Assembly (NCBI RefSeq): GCF_030142155.1 | Contig: NZ_CP126247.1 | Location: 558,001 to 622,000 of the forward strand | Reading direction: 5' to 3' | Origin: Arthrobacter sp. zg-Y820 | GTDB lineage: Bacteria; Actinomycetota; Actinomycetes; Actinomycetales; Micrococcaceae | Length of the DNA stretch: 64,000 bases | Shown: positions 17,861 to 26,771 of the stretch, piece by piece | How the letters are laid out: every line of letters begins with the position of its first letter | Numbering within the stretch: the stretch's first letter is position 1 | Made by a program: the position numbers and the translations under genes | The notes under the pieces: model-generated | Told to the model about the DNA's origin: nothing | The model's database searches: none | Seen by the model: only the letters and a program-made list of their open reading frames with translations

Positions 17861-18102
17861 TTTTGTCCTGTCACAACGGCGGTCCGGGTCCGACTTCTGA
17901 GAAGCGGCCCCGGGCATCCGGTTACGCGGCCCGCCTTGTGACGAGCCGCGGGGAAACTCTAGGCGATACCCGGGGCATTCCCTATTTGTCCGTGCACCGA
18001 CCCGGAATCGTTGCCCGGGCAACAACCCCGAAACCCCTAACCTCGAAGCTCCGAAAGCCCGTCGGAAAATCAACGGCGCAAAATCACCGATAATAAATAC
18101 CG
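17861..18102. promoter_or_regulatory. Divergent promoter region, protease / nuclease lipoprotein
   Basis: 242 bases between two outward-facing genes for secreted proteins. The part nearest the nuclease start is AT-rich (CACCGATAATAAATACCGATG, of which GATAATAAAT could hold a -10). No ribosome site better than GATAAT-type is seen for the nuclease. Exact promoter boxes are not assigned. Confidence 0.3.
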
Positions 18103-19053
18103 ATGACTTCTCTGCGCTCGAAATTTCTGTCCCTGATAGCCCTGCCCGTAATCCTGTTCGGTTCCGCGGCCTGTACTCCGCTGACCGATGCCGGCTCAGA
18201 TGCCGGAGCGAATGCCGGAACCGGCGCCTCCCATGCCGGTTCCGGTACTGCCGCGGTCCAGGAAGCAACAGCCGGCTCGGCGGTGGAGCAGCTGGAAACC
18301 CTCCCGATCAAGGGCAGGGCTCCCAAGACCGGCTATGACCGGGACGAGTTCGGACCGGCCTGGGCCGACGTCGACCGGAACGGCTGCGATACCCGCAACG
18401 ACATCCTGGCGCGCGACCTCACCGCCGTCGTGTTCAAGGACGGAACCAAGGAGTGCGTGGTGGCGTCCGGCACCTTCGCCGATCCCTACACCGGTACGAC
18501 CATCAGTTTCGTGCGCGGCAACGAGACCAGCACCGCCGTCCAGATCGACCACATCGTGGCGCTTTCCGATGCCTGGCAGAAGGGTGCGCAGCAGCTGTCC
18601 GCTGAGGAACGCGGCCAGTTCGCCAACGATCCGCTGAACCTGATGGCTGCCGACGGTCCTTCCAACGGTTCCAAATCGGATTCCGACGCCGCCTCCTGGC
18701 TGCCGCCGAACAAAGCCTTCCGCTGCGAGTATGTGGCCCGCCAGGTTGCGGTCAAGGCTGAATACCGCCTCTGGATGACACAGGCGGAGCACGACGCCGT
18801 CGCCGGAGTCCTCTCCGCCTGCCCGGACCAGCCGGTCCCCGACGCGGGCCGGGCCTCGAATGCCGCAGCAGCACCGCCCGCACCCGCACCGCCCGCAGCT
18901 GTACCGCCCGAGGTCGCCGACGCTGACGGCACGCCCGTGTACGCCAACTGTGCGGCGGTCAAGGCCGCAGGTGCGGCGCCCATCCGCGCCGGCGACGCAG
19001 GCTGGGAAGCAAAGTTCGACGGCGACGGCGACGGCGAGGGCTGCACCTCCTAG
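18103..19053 (+). CDS. HNH nuclease lipoprotein with excalibur domain
   Basis: 316-residue exported protein. Lipobox LFGSAAC gives Cys24. The central domain is the DUF1524/GmrSD-C type HNH nuclease: QIDHIVALSDAWQKGA and FANDPLNLMAADGPSNGSKS hold the catalytic His and Asn residues. A Pro/Ala linker leads to a C-terminal excalibur domain (YANCAAVKAAGAAPIRAGD and DGDGDGEGC), a calcium-binding-like module seen in extracellular proteins. Homologues are secreted DNases of Actinobacteria and Firmicutes with this two-domain build. Divergent from the secreted protease; both may serve extracellular nutrient release. Confidence 0.88.
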   Translation: MTSLRSKFLSLIALPVILFGSAACTPLTDAGSDAGANAGTGASHAGSGTAAVQEATAGSAVEQLETLPIKGRAPKTGYDRDEFGPAWADVDRNGCDTRNDILARDLTAVVFKDGTKECVVASGTFADPYTGTTISFVRGNETSTAVQIDHIVALSDAWQKGAQQLSAEERGQFANDPLNLMAADGPSNGSKSDSDAASWLPPNKAFRCEYVARQVAVKAEYRLWMTQAEHDAVAGVLSACPDQPVPDAGRASNAAAAPPAPAPPAAVPPEVADADGTPVYANCAAVKAAGAAPIRAGDAGWEAKFDGDGDGEGCTS

Positions 19054-19245
19054 CCCACCCGGCCCGGCGCCGGGCAGCAACTGCGGTCGACACTTCTCGA
19101 AATCCTGCTTAGTCATGCTTGGGCGGAATTCCTCCCCGCCCCTAGGATGGGCCTACGGCGTTCCGGAAAGCCGGAACTCTGCTGCCTTATTCCATTGGAA
19201 ACATTTGTTTTCAATTCCGAAATCTCTGGCTGTCAGGATCGATAT

Positions 19246-20250
19246 ATGAGCTCTTCATTAACAATTGGTTACGCCGCAATGCTGGAACAGTTCCACCCCA
19301 CAGAGGCGGTGGCACTGTCCGAATATGCCGAGAGCAAGGGATTCTCCGGGGTTATGGCTGCAGACCATTTCCAGCCGTGGGTTCCGGCGCAGGGCCAATC
19401 CGCATTTGTCTGGAACGTACTGTCGGCTTTGGGTGAGCGCACCAAGGGCGATATCGGCCCCGGAGTTACCGCTCCCACGTTCCGGTGGCATCCGGCGATG
19501 GTGGCGCAGGCATCAGCCACGCTCGCCGCCATGTATCCCGGCCGGCACTGGCTCGGGCTGGGCTCCGGAGAAGCGCTCAACGAGCACATCACGGCGCAGT
19601 ACTGGCCGGAGGCACCCGAGCGCATCAACCGGATGTTCGAAGCCATCGACATCATCAATAAGCTCTTCACGAATTCCCTGGCCGGCAAGGACGTCCGGCA
19701 CAAGGGCGAGTTCTACAAGATGGAATCCACCCGGCTGTGGACCATGCCGGAAGTGGCCCCCGAAATCCTGGTCGCGACCGCGGGGCCCGTGACGGCCAAG
19801 CGCGCGGGCCGCCACGCCGACGGACTGATTACGGTGGGCGCTCCGTTGGAAAAGATCGGCATGCTCTTTGACAAGTTCGACACCGGAGCACGCGAGGCCG
19901 GCAAGGACCCGGACACGATGCCCAAGGTCCTGCAGCTGCACATGAGCTGGGCCGAGACGGACGAAGAAGCGCTGACCAACGCCATGGTGGAATGGCCCAA
20001 CGGCGGCATGAAGTTCCCCAAGGGAGACATCCGCTCGCCGTTCGAACTCGAGCAGATGGCCAAACTGGTTCGGCCGGAGGACTTCGAGGGACGTCTGGTG
20101 ATTTCCAGCGACCCCGATGTCCACCGCGCGTACATCCAGAAATTCGTCGACCTGGGCTTTGACCGCATTTACCTGCATAACGTCGGCCGGAACCAGCGCG
20201 AGTGGATCGACGTCTTCTCCCGCGATGTGCTGCCCGCGCTCAAGCGTTAA
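19246..20250 (+). CDS. F420-dependent oxidoreductase, glucose-6-phosphate dehydrogenase family (LLM)
   Basis: 334-residue luciferase-like (LLM) flavin/F420 enzyme. The alignment with mycobacterial FGD, as remembered, runs end to end: SDHFQPW becomes ADHFQPW with catalytic His41, and GVGTGEALNE becomes GLGSGEALNE with Glu109. The phosphate-binding residues of FGD are less well matched (the EMEKAA lysine is LEQMAK here), so the substrate may not be glucose 6-phosphate; it fits the broader G6PDH-family group (TIGR03557 as recalled). Start ATG 19246 with AGGATCG upstream; the upstream in-frame start at 19147 is rejected. cofE begins 4 nt after the stop, so the two form an operon. Confidence 0.88.
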   Translation: MSSSLTIGYAAMLEQFHPTEAVALSEYAESKGFSGVMAADHFQPWVPAQGQSAFVWNVLSALGERTKGDIGPGVTAPTFRWHPAMVAQASATLAAMYPGRHWLGLGSGEALNEHITAQYWPEAPERINRMFEAIDIINKLFTNSLAGKDVRHKGEFYKMESTRLWTMPEVAPEILVATAGPVTAKRAGRHADGLITVGAPLEKIGMLFDKFDTGAREAGKDPDTMPKVLQLHMSWAETDEEALTNAMVEWPNGGMKFPKGDIRSPFELEQMAKLVRPEDFEGRLVISSDPDVHRAYIQKFVDLGFDRIYLHNVGRNQREWIDVFSRDVLPALKR

Positions 20251-20253
20251 CCG

Positions 20254-21069
20254 ATGCGCAGCATCACGCTGTTTGCGCTGCCGGGCATTGGAGAGATCGC
20301 TCCGGGGACGGACCTGGCCGCCGTGGTTTTGTCCGCCGCCGGAGCGGTCCCGGACTTTGCCCTGCAGCCGGGCGACATCCTGGCGGTCACCTCCAAGATC
20401 GTGTCCAAGGCTGAGGGGCGCCAGGTTCCGGCGGGGGACCGCGAACAGGCGATCACCAACGAGACCGTTCGGCTTGTGGCCAGCAAGGTCCATCCCGGCG
20501 GAGTGACCAGGATTGTGGAAAACAAACTGGGCATCGTGGCCGCCGCCGCCGGGGTGGACAACAGCAACACTCCGGCCGGCACCGTCCTGCTCCTTCCCGT
20601 GGACCCGGACGCCTCGGCCCGGGCGCTGTGTGCAGGCCTGCGCCGGGCGCTGGGCTTCGACGTCGGCGTGGTCATCACCGACACGATGGGCCGGGCCTGG
20701 CGCGAAGGACAGACCGACGCCGCCATCGGAGCCGCGGGACTCGAGGTCATCACCGATCTGCGCGGCAGCATGGATAGCTTCGGCCAGCAGATGAAGGCGA
20801 CAATGACCGCCGTCGCTGACGAGATTGCGGCGGCAGCCGACCTGATCAAGGGCAAAACCAGCCAGTGCCCGGTAGCGGTGCTGCGCGGCCTGCCGGAACT
20901 CGTCCGCCCCGCTTCGCCCGGTTCCCGGGACGACGGCGCCCGGACCCTGATCCGCCCGGCCGAGCAGGACATGTTCCGGCTGGGCAGCGACGAGGCCTGG
21001 CGCGAAGGCTACGCCGCGGCATGCCGGGACGCCGGGCTGCCGGTACCGGAGTATCAGCAGGAGGCTTAG
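20254..21069 (+). CDS. cofE: Coenzyme F420-0:L-glutamate ligase
   Basis: 271-residue GTP-dependent ligase that adds glutamate to F420-0. Family features are [16 protein letters not shown] at the N-terminus, [14 protein letters not shown] (about 46-59), [20 protein letters not shown] and [20 protein letters not shown], which contain the metal and GTP residues. The C-terminus ends after [16 protein letters not shown], the linker that in mycobacterial FbiB leads into a nitroreductase domain; that domain is absent, so this is the single-domain form. No fbiA, fbiC or fbiD is in the window. It shares its last bases with the convergent transporter ATPase (TTAG, 21066-21069). Confidence 0.92.
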   Translation: MRSITLFALPGIGEIAPGTDLAAVVLSAAGAVPDFALQPGDILAVTSKIVSKAEGRQVPAGDREQAITNETVRLVASKVHPGGVTRIVENKLGIVAAAAGVDNSNTPAGTVLLLPVDPDASARALCAGLRRALGFDVGVVITDTMGRAWREGQTDAAIGAAGLEVITDLRGSMDSFGQQMKATMTAVADEIAAAADLIKGKTSQCPVAVLRGLPELVRPASPGSRDDGARTLIRPAEQDMFRLGSDEAWREGYAAACRDAGLPVPEYQQEA

Positions 21070-21935
21070 GCGGACGTGGCGTAGGCGCGCGCACCGGCTG
21101 CGCTGACTGAACCGGCTGCGCCGTCCGCCGGCAGGGACAACGCAATCAGCGGCCGGCCCGTGGCCGGATGCTCCAGTACATGGGCCTGGACCCCGTAAAC
21201 CGTCCCGATCAGGTCAGCCGTCAGGACGGTGCGGGGATCGCCCGCTGCCACCACGGTGCCGCCGGAGAGGACAATGACGTGGTCGCAGTGGGCTGCGGCG
21301 TGCGTCAGGTCGTGCAGCGCTGCGACAACGGCGATGCCCTGCCCGGCCAGCTGCCGCATCAGATGCAGCGTGGTCAGCTGGGCGTGCGGATCCAAGTGGT
21401 TGGTGGGCTCGTCCAGCAGCAGCAGCTGCGGTTTCTGCGCCAGCGCGCGGGCCAGCTGGACCCGCTGCCGCTGACCGCCGGAAAGTTCGCTGAACAGCCG
21501 GTCCGCGAGCTGGGGAACACCGGCGGACTGAAGCGCCGTCACCACCTCGGCGTCGTCCTCGCTGGTGCCGAACCCCAGCAGCGAGCGGTGCGGCATGGTT
21601 CCCAGCGACACGACGTCGCGCACTGTCAGCGGAGTGTCCGTACCGGATTCCTGCTCCGCCAGCGCGGCTATGCGGGCCCGTTCCCGGCGGGGCAGGCGCA
21701 GCAGGTCCCGGCCCTGCCAGAGCACCGTGCCCCTGCGGACGGGAACCACACCGGCCAGGGCCCGCAGCAGCGTGGATTTGCCGGCCCCGTTGGGACCGAC
21801 CAGAGCGGACAGCGCGCCGGCCGGAACGGTGCAGTCCACCCCGTCCACCACGAGTTTTCCGCCGAGGGAAACGTCCACGCCCGCCGCCTGCAGGTCGTTC
21901 ACACGGGCTCCGGAGCCCATTTCACCGTTGTTCAT
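21066..21935 (-). CDS. ABC transporter ATP-binding protein, proposed F420-0 importer
   Basis: 289-residue FecE/BtuD-type ATPase with Walker [10 protein letters not shown] (residues 47-55), signature [15 protein letters not shown], Walker [13 protein letters not shown] and the switch His in ALHDLTHAA. Third gene of a tight minus-strand cassette; its ATG overlaps the permease stop as ATGA. The family of three-gene importers in F420-using Actinobacteria that lack most F420 biosynthesis genes (TIGR03873/03869/03868 as recalled) was proposed to carry F420-0, and in some species lies beside cofE and an F420-dependent G6PDH, as here. A siderophore or cobalamin importer is the alternative from the sequence alone. 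Confidence 0.85.
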   Translation of the reverse strand: MNNGEMGSGARVNDLQAAGVDVSLGGKLVVDGVDCTVPAGALSALVGPNGAGKSTLLRALAGVVPVRRGTVLWQGRDLLRLPRRERARIAALAEQESGTDTPLTVRDVVSLGTMPHRSLLGFGTSEDDAEVVTALQSAGVPQLADRLFSELSGGQRQRVQLARALAQKPQLLLLDEPTNHLDPHAQLTTLHLMRQLAGQGIAVVAALHDLTHAAAHCDHVIVLSGGTVVAAGDPRTVLTADLIGTVYGVQAHVLEHPATGRPLIALSLPADGAAGSVSAAGARAYATSA

Positions 21936-23050
21936 GCCCCGCCCTTCCGCCGCGCCAGCACGTAGGCGAAGACCGGAGCGCCAAGCACTGCGGTCACCAC
22001 GCCCACGGGAAGCTCCCGGGGCTCGAACACGAACCGGGCCGCAGTATCGGCCCAAATCAGGAAGATGGCTCCGAGCAGGGCCGAGAGCGGCAGCAGCGAG
22101 CGGTGCCCGGGGCCGGTCATCATCCGGACCACATGCGGAAACACCAGTCCGATGAAGCCGATCGCCCCGCTCACGGAAACCATGGCGCCGGTCAGCAGGG
22201 CTGTTGCCGCCAGCATGCTCCACCGCACGGCCGGAACGTTGATGCCCAGGGCCGAGGCGGCGTCGTCGCCAAAGGCAAACCCGTCCAGGATCCGCGACGC
22301 GGCCAGCAGCGGAATGCCCACCGCAACCAACGCCCCGGCGGCGATCCCGGCACTGGACCACTGCGCACCGCTCAGCGACCCGAGCAGCCAGCCCAGGATG
22401 TTCCGGTAGGAGTCGCCGGTGGCGGTCCAGAAAATCACCAGGCTGGTCAGGGCGCTGCCGAGGGAAGAGACCGCCACGCCGGCCAGGACGGTGCGCGACG
22501 GCGTCAGCCCGCCGGCCAGCCGGGCCAGCAGCAGCGTTGCCGCCAGCGCCGCCAGTGCGCCGATGAACGCCGCCAGCGGAAGCAGCAGCTGCAGGCCCAG
22601 CAGGACCACGCAGACCGCTCCCAGCGAGGCACCCGAAGACAGGCCCAGCAGATACGGGTCGGCCAGCGCATTGCGGGTCAGCGCCTGCATGACTGCGCCG
22701 CTGATCGCCAAACCGGCCCCCACGGCGGCAGCGGTCAGCACCCGGGGCAGCCGCAGCTCCCAGATGATTCCGTCGTGCAGGGCGGAGAGCGGGCTGGTGC
22801 CGATCCCCAGATGGGAGAGGATCGTGCCGAAAGCATCGGCCACGCTGATGTCCGCAGGCCCCACCGTTGCCGCCGCCGCAATGGAAAAGACCAGCGCGGC
22901 GGCCAGCACCGCCGTCGCGGTCCCGGTGCGGAACCGGCGGCGGGAGGCCGGCGCTGCCGCAGCGTCCGACGGCGTTCCCGGGTTGGGCGGGCGTGCGGAC
23001 GGGCGCGGTGACGGGCGGGTCTCGCGCGGTTGGGTGCGGACGGCGGTCAC
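21932..23050 (-). CDS. FecCD-type ABC permease, proposed F420-0 importer
   Basis: 372-residue inner-membrane permease of the FecCD/BtuC fold. Motifs include LRLPRVLTAAAVGAGLAISG (20 residues, about 95-114), MQALTRNALADPYLLGLSSG and GFIGLVFPHVVRMMTGPGHR near the C-terminus, which faces the ATPase. The first 40 residues are Pro/Arg/Thr-rich and cytoplasmic. The start is GTG at 23050, sharing GTGA with the substrate-binding gene's stop; a longer in-frame stretch to 23401 overlaps that gene and is not coding. Operates with the flanking ATPase and lipoprotein. Confidence 0.85.
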   Translation of the reverse strand: MTAVRTQPRETRPSPRPSARPPNPGTPSDAAAAPASRRRFRTGTATAVLAAALVFSIAAAATVGPADISVADAFGTILSHLGIGTSPLSALHDGIIWELRLPRVLTAAAVGAGLAISGAVMQALTRNALADPYLLGLSSGASLGAVCVVLLGLQLLLPLAAFIGALAALAATLLLARLAGGLTPSRTVLAGVAVSSLGSALTSLVIFWTATGDSYRNILGWLLGSLSGAQWSSAGIAAGALVAVGIPLLAASRILDGFAFGDDAASALGINVPAVRWSMLAATALLTGAMVSVSGAIGFIGLVFPHVVRMMTGPGHRSLLPLSALLGAIFLIWADTAARFVFEPRELPVGVVTAVLGAPVFAYVLARRKGGA

Positions 23051-24066
23051 GGCAGGCTCGAGAGCTGGTCGGCGAGGTCCGCCACCGCTTCGGCGTTCCG
23101 GACTCCGGCCTCCCCGGCAGCGAAGGGGAGGACCAGATAGCGTTCGTTGATCACCGCGTCCATGCCCGCCGTGGCCGGCATCGACGCCAGCAGCTCCTTC
23201 TTGGACTCGGCGGTGTTCCGGTCTGCGTCCACCAGGACGATGACATCGGGATTGGCCGCCACCACGGTCTCCCAGCTCAGCGAAGCCCACGAATCTTCGA
23301 CTCCCGCGGCAATGTTCTCCAGGCCGAGCTCTTCCATCATCATCTGCGGAGCTCCCAGGCCGGCGCCCGCGTACGGAGTGTCCCGTCCCGAGGAGAACCA
23401 AAAGGCGGTCCGGCCCTCGCCGGCCGGCGGAACGCCGTCGAGCACCTCGCGCTGGTCGGCGATCAGGGCGGCAGCGGCATCGGGGGCCCCGAAGAGGTCG
23501 CCCGCTTCGGTGATCTGCGCGAACACGTCCTCGAAGTCCAGCTTGCCCGGGAGCCCCTCTTCCCGGCAGGCCGCCGGAGAGACATAGCTGCCGATGCCCA
23601 TTGAAGCCAGGAAACCGCGCTCGCCGGCGGTGTCCGAGCTCAGGTTCGATTCCCAGCCGGCGTAGATGAAGTCCGGCTCGAGTTCCAGGACCGCTTCCTG
23701 CGTGGGTGCGGCGTCGGAGAGCGAGGGCACCGACGCGGCGTCGGCTGCCAGCGATTCGGGAACCGGACCGTCGGAGAAAGCGGTGCCGACCACTTTGTCG
23801 CCCAGGCCCAGGGCCAGCAGCGTTTCCAGCGCAGTGGATTTTATCGTCACAATTCGCTCGGGCGGTGACTTCAAGGTGACTTCCGTGCCGCAGTTGGTCA
23901 CGGTCACCGGGTACGACGCCGCTGCCTCGGTGGAGCCGGAAACGGCGGTTCCGCCGGTATTTTCGGCTGCCGGTGCAGCCGGTGCCGGCGTTCCGGAGCA
24001 GCCAACAATTCCGGCCAGGCCGGCGGCCAGGAGCAGGGAATAGGCAGGGTAAAGGGAGCGGTTCAT
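23047..24066 (-). CDS. ABC substrate-binding lipoprotein, proposed F420-0 importer
   Basis: 339-residue TroA/BtuF-like (Peripla_BP_2) lipoprotein; lipobox GIVGC gives Cys23. Domain marks are PPERIVTIKSTALETLLALG, ELEPDFIYAGWESNL and VVAANPDVIVLVDAD. An acidic Ala/Pro/Thr linker follows the lipid anchor. First gene of the cassette, with GAGGA just before the ATG and then GTGA and ATGA couplings to permease and ATPase. No cobalamin riboswitch or iron box is seen upstream, which weakly favours the F420-0 over the B12/siderophore reading. Confidence 0.85.
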   Translation of the reverse strand: MNRSLYPAYSLLLAAGLAGIVGCSGTPAPAAPAAENTGGTAVSGSTEAAASYPVTVTNCGTEVTLKSPPERIVTIKSTALETLLALGLGDKVVGTAFSDGPVPESLAADAASVPSLSDAAPTQEAVLELEPDFIYAGWESNLSSDTAGERGFLASMGIGSYVSPAACREEGLPGKLDFEDVFAQITEAGDLFGAPDAAAALIADQREVLDGVPPAGEGRTAFWFSSGRDTPYAGAGLGAPQMMMEELGLENIAAGVEDSWASLSWETVVAANPDVIVLVDADRNTAESKKELLASMPATAGMDAVINERYLVLPFAAGEAGVRNAEAVADLADQLSSLP

Positions 24067-24420
24067 AGTTCCTCGCAGGTCTTAGGGATATCGGAGGGAT
24101 CTATGGCCCAAATCCAGACCAGCTCTACCGGCCATAACAAGGCGGGTGATCTATCGAGGAGGTTAGCACCCCTTCGTTTCGGATCGTGTTTCCAAGGGGG
24201 TCCGCCGCGGCATTATCCGCGCCAGCGGTGCTCCGCGCAATAGTTTAAAAACCCTTGCAGGTTCCGTCTTGAGCGTCAAGGATGAACAGACGCCTCGGCA
24301 ATCCAACGCAGCTTTTTAACGCGGTGGAAATGTTGGGGAAATGTTCAGCACGAAGACTGATAAAGGCCCTTCAACCGGCCAATCGTTACCGCACCACGTT
24401 TGCCGTTACTAGGAGGCACA
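24067..24420. promoter_or_regulatory. Divergent intergenic region between F420-0 importer and pyrimidine operon
   Basis: 354 bases without a convincing gene. It must hold the promoters of both operons. On the right side lie the AGGAGG ribosome site (24411-24416) and an AT-rich run around 24310-24350; on the left, GAGGAGG at about 24161. CCTTG..CAAGG arms around 24253-24282 form a loose inverted repeat. No conserved riboswitch element was recognised. Confidence 0.35.
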
Positions 24421-25269
24421 ATGACAATCATCCGTACAGCTTTGACTCAGACGACCTGGACCGGGGATGAGGAATCCATGGTCGCCAAGCACGAGGAGTT
24501 TGTCCGCAAGGCAGCTGCCGAGGGCGCGCAGATCATTTGCTTCCAGGAATTGTTCCACGGCCCGTATTTCGGGATTGTGCAGGACAACAAGTACTACGAG
24601 TACGCACAGAAGGTTCCGGGACCCCTCACCGAACGGTTCTCGAAGCTCGCCGCCGAGCACAACATGGTGATCATCCTGCCGATTTACGAAGAGGACCAGC
24701 CAGGCGTCCTGTACAACACCGCAGCAGTCATCGACGCCGACGGAACGTACCTGGGCAAGTACCGCAAGAACCACATTCCGCACGTCGAGAAGTTCTGGGA
24801 AAAGTTCTACTTCCGGCCGGGGAACATGGGCTGGCCGGTGTTCGAGACCGCCGTCGGAACCGTGGGCGTGACCATTTGCTACGACCGCCACTTCCCCGAG
24901 GGCTGGCGTGTCCTGGGCCTGAACGGTGCCCAGCTCGTCTTCAACCCGAACGCTTCCAAGCCGGGCCTGTCCAACCGGCTCTGGGAACTGGAACAGCCCA
25001 CCGCTGCAGCCGCCAACGGCTACTACGTGGTAGTCCCCAACCGGGTGGGCGCCGAAACGAACGAATTCGGCGATGAAGCCGTCGACTTCTACGGCACTTC
25101 CTACATGGTCGATCCGCAGGGCAACTACGTCGGCGAGATCGGCGCCCGCGACGGCGATGAGCTGATGATCCGCGACTTGGACATGGACCTGGTCCGCACC
25201 GCGCGCAACAACTGGCAGTTCTACCGCGACCGCCGCCCGGACGCCTACGCGCCGATCACCGCGCCGTAG
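24421..25269 (+). CDS. Beta-ureidopropionase / N-carbamoyl amide hydrolase (nitrilase family)
   Basis: 282-residue nitrilase-superfamily amidase with the catalytic triad Glu43 (CFQELFHGP), Lys116 (KYRKNHIPH) and Cys153 (VTICYDRHFPEG). The sequence type fits N-carbamoyl-beta-alanine or N-carbamoylputrescine hydrolases; the neighbouring dihydropyrimidinase makes beta-ureidopropionase (last step of reductive pyrimidine breakdown, releasing beta-alanine, CO2 and ammonia) the best call. ATG at 24421 follows AGGAGG by 4 nt. First gene of a seven-gene plus-strand operon. Confidence 0.88.
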   Translation: MTIIRTALTQTTWTGDEESMVAKHEEFVRKAAAEGAQIICFQELFHGPYFGIVQDNKYYEYAQKVPGPLTERFSKLAAEHNMVIILPIYEEDQPGVLYNTAAVIDADGTYLGKYRKNHIPHVEKFWEKFYFRPGNMGWPVFETAVGTVGVTICYDRHFPEGWRVLGLNGAQLVFNPNASKPGLSNRLWELEQPTAAAANGYYVVVPNRVGAETNEFGDEAVDFYGTSYMVDPQGNYVGEIGARDGDELMIRDLDMDLVRTARNNWQFYRDRRPDAYAPITAP

Positions 25270-25336
25270 CCCTTCCTGCAAACGCGCCAACGGGCCTTAA
25301 ACAGGCCGCGCCTTTAACACAGACAAGGATGTCGTT

Positions 25337-26758
25337 TTGAGTACAACACTGATCACCGGAGGCACAGTTGTCACCTCCACCGGCCGCAGCGAGGCGGACG
25401 TTCTCATTGACGGGGAAAAGATCGCAGCGGTACTCGCCCCCGGGTCCACGCTGCTGGGCCACGACCTTGCCCGCTCTGTGGACACTGTCCTGGACGCCAC
25501 GGGCAAGTATGTGATTCCCGGCGGCATTGACGCCCACACGCACATGCAGATGCCGTTCGGCGGCACCGAAGCCTCCGACACGTTCGAAACCGGAACCCGC
25601 GCGGCGGCCTGGGGCGGAACGACGACGATCGTTGACTTCGCGATCCAGCGGTACGGAGAGCGAGTGATGGACGGCTTGGCCGCGTGGCATGAAAAGGCCG
25701 CCGGGGAATGCGCCATCGACTACGGGTTCCACCAGATCGTCGGCGACGTGAACGACGATTCGCTGAAGGCAATGGCGGGGCTCATTGACGAGGGTGTCTC
25801 CAGTTACAAGCTGTTCATGGCGTATCCGGGCGTCTTCTACAGCGATGACGCGCAGATTTACAAAGCCATGCGGGTTGGCGCCGAGACCGGGCTGATGACC
25901 ATGATGCATGCCGAGAACGGTCCGGCCATTGACGCCATGGTCACCGAGCTGCTGGCCCAGGGGAAAACCGATCCCTACTATCACGGGGTGGCACGGGCCT
26001 GGCAGATGGAGGAGGAAGCCACACACCGGGCCATCATGCTGGCCAACCTCACCGGGGCGCCCCTGTACGTGGTGCATGTGTCGGCGAAGCAGGCCGTCGA
26101 GCAGCTGGCCGCCGCCCGCGACAACGGCCAGAACGTCTTCGGCGAGACCTGCCCGCAGTACCTCTACATGAGCCTGGAGGACCAGCTGGGCGCCGAGGGG
26201 TTTGAGGGCGCCAAATACGTCTGTTCCACGCCGCTGCGCTCCAAGCACGAACACCACCAGGACCACATGTGGCAGTCGCTGCGCACCAACGACATCCAGA
26301 TGGTCGCCACCGACCACTGCCCGTTCTGCATGAAGGGGCAGAAGGATCTGGGCGTGGGGGACTTCTCCAAGATTCCCAACGGCATCGGATCGGTGGAGCA
26401 CCGCCTGGACCTGATGTACCAGGGCGTGGTGGACGGAAAAATCACGCTGGAGCGCTGGGTGGAGATCACCAGCACGACGCCGGCCCGCATGTTCGGCATG
26501 TACGGCGCCAAGGGCGTGATCGCGCCGGGAGCCGATGCCGACGTTGTCATCTACGACCCGGCGGGCCACACCTCGATCGGGCTGAACAAAACCCACCACA
26601 TGAACATGGATTACTCGGCGTGGGAGGGCTACGAGATTGACGGGCATGTCGACACCGTGCTGTCCCGGGGCCGGATCCTCATCAACGACAACGAATACCT
26701 CGGGGCCAAGGGCCACGGCCGGTACGTCCGCCGCGCCCCGAGCCAGTACCTGATCTAG
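25337..26758 (+). CDS. hydA: Dihydropyrimidinase / D-hydantoinase
   Basis: 473-residue cyclic amidohydrolase that opens dihydrouracil or 5-substituted hydantoins. Binuclear metal site residues are in place: His67 and His69 (GIDAHTHM), carbamylated Lys158 (SSYKLFMAYPG), His191 (MMHAENG), His247 (YVVHVSA) and Asp326 (ATDHCPF). The start is TTG at 25337, supported by AAGGA 8 nt upstream and by the family N-terminus (TLITGGTVVT). Works between ring reduction and the ureidopropionase just upstream. Confidence 0.93.
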   Translation: MSTTLITGGTVVTSTGRSEADVLIDGEKIAAVLAPGSTLLGHDLARSVDTVLDATGKYVIPGGIDAHTHMQMPFGGTEASDTFETGTRAAAWGGTTTIVDFAIQRYGERVMDGLAAWHEKAAGECAIDYGFHQIVGDVNDDSLKAMAGLIDEGVSSYKLFMAYPGVFYSDDAQIYKAMRVGAETGLMTMMHAENGPAIDAMVTELLAQGKTDPYYHGVARAWQMEEEATHRAIMLANLTGAPLYVVHVSAKQAVEQLAAARDNGQNVFGETCPQYLYMSLEDQLGAEGFEGAKYVCSTPLRSKHEHHQDHMWQSLRTNDIQMVATDHCPFCMKGQKDLGVGDFSKIPNGIGSVEHRLDLMYQGVVDGKITLERWVEITSTTPARMFGMYGAKGVIAPGADADVVIYDPAGHTSIGLNKTHHMNMDYSAWEGYEIDGHVDTVLSRGRILINDNEYLGAKGHGRYVRRAPSQYLI

Positions 26759-26771
26759 GAACGGAAAAGAA

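Noticed and set aside
17861..18268. Longer N-terminus of the subtilase
   Set aside because: The frame stays open upstream but overlaps the divergent nuclease gene, and the signal peptide starts at 17860.
24067..24200. Cobalamin riboswitch in front of the importer
   Set aside because: The conserved B12-box elements were not seen.
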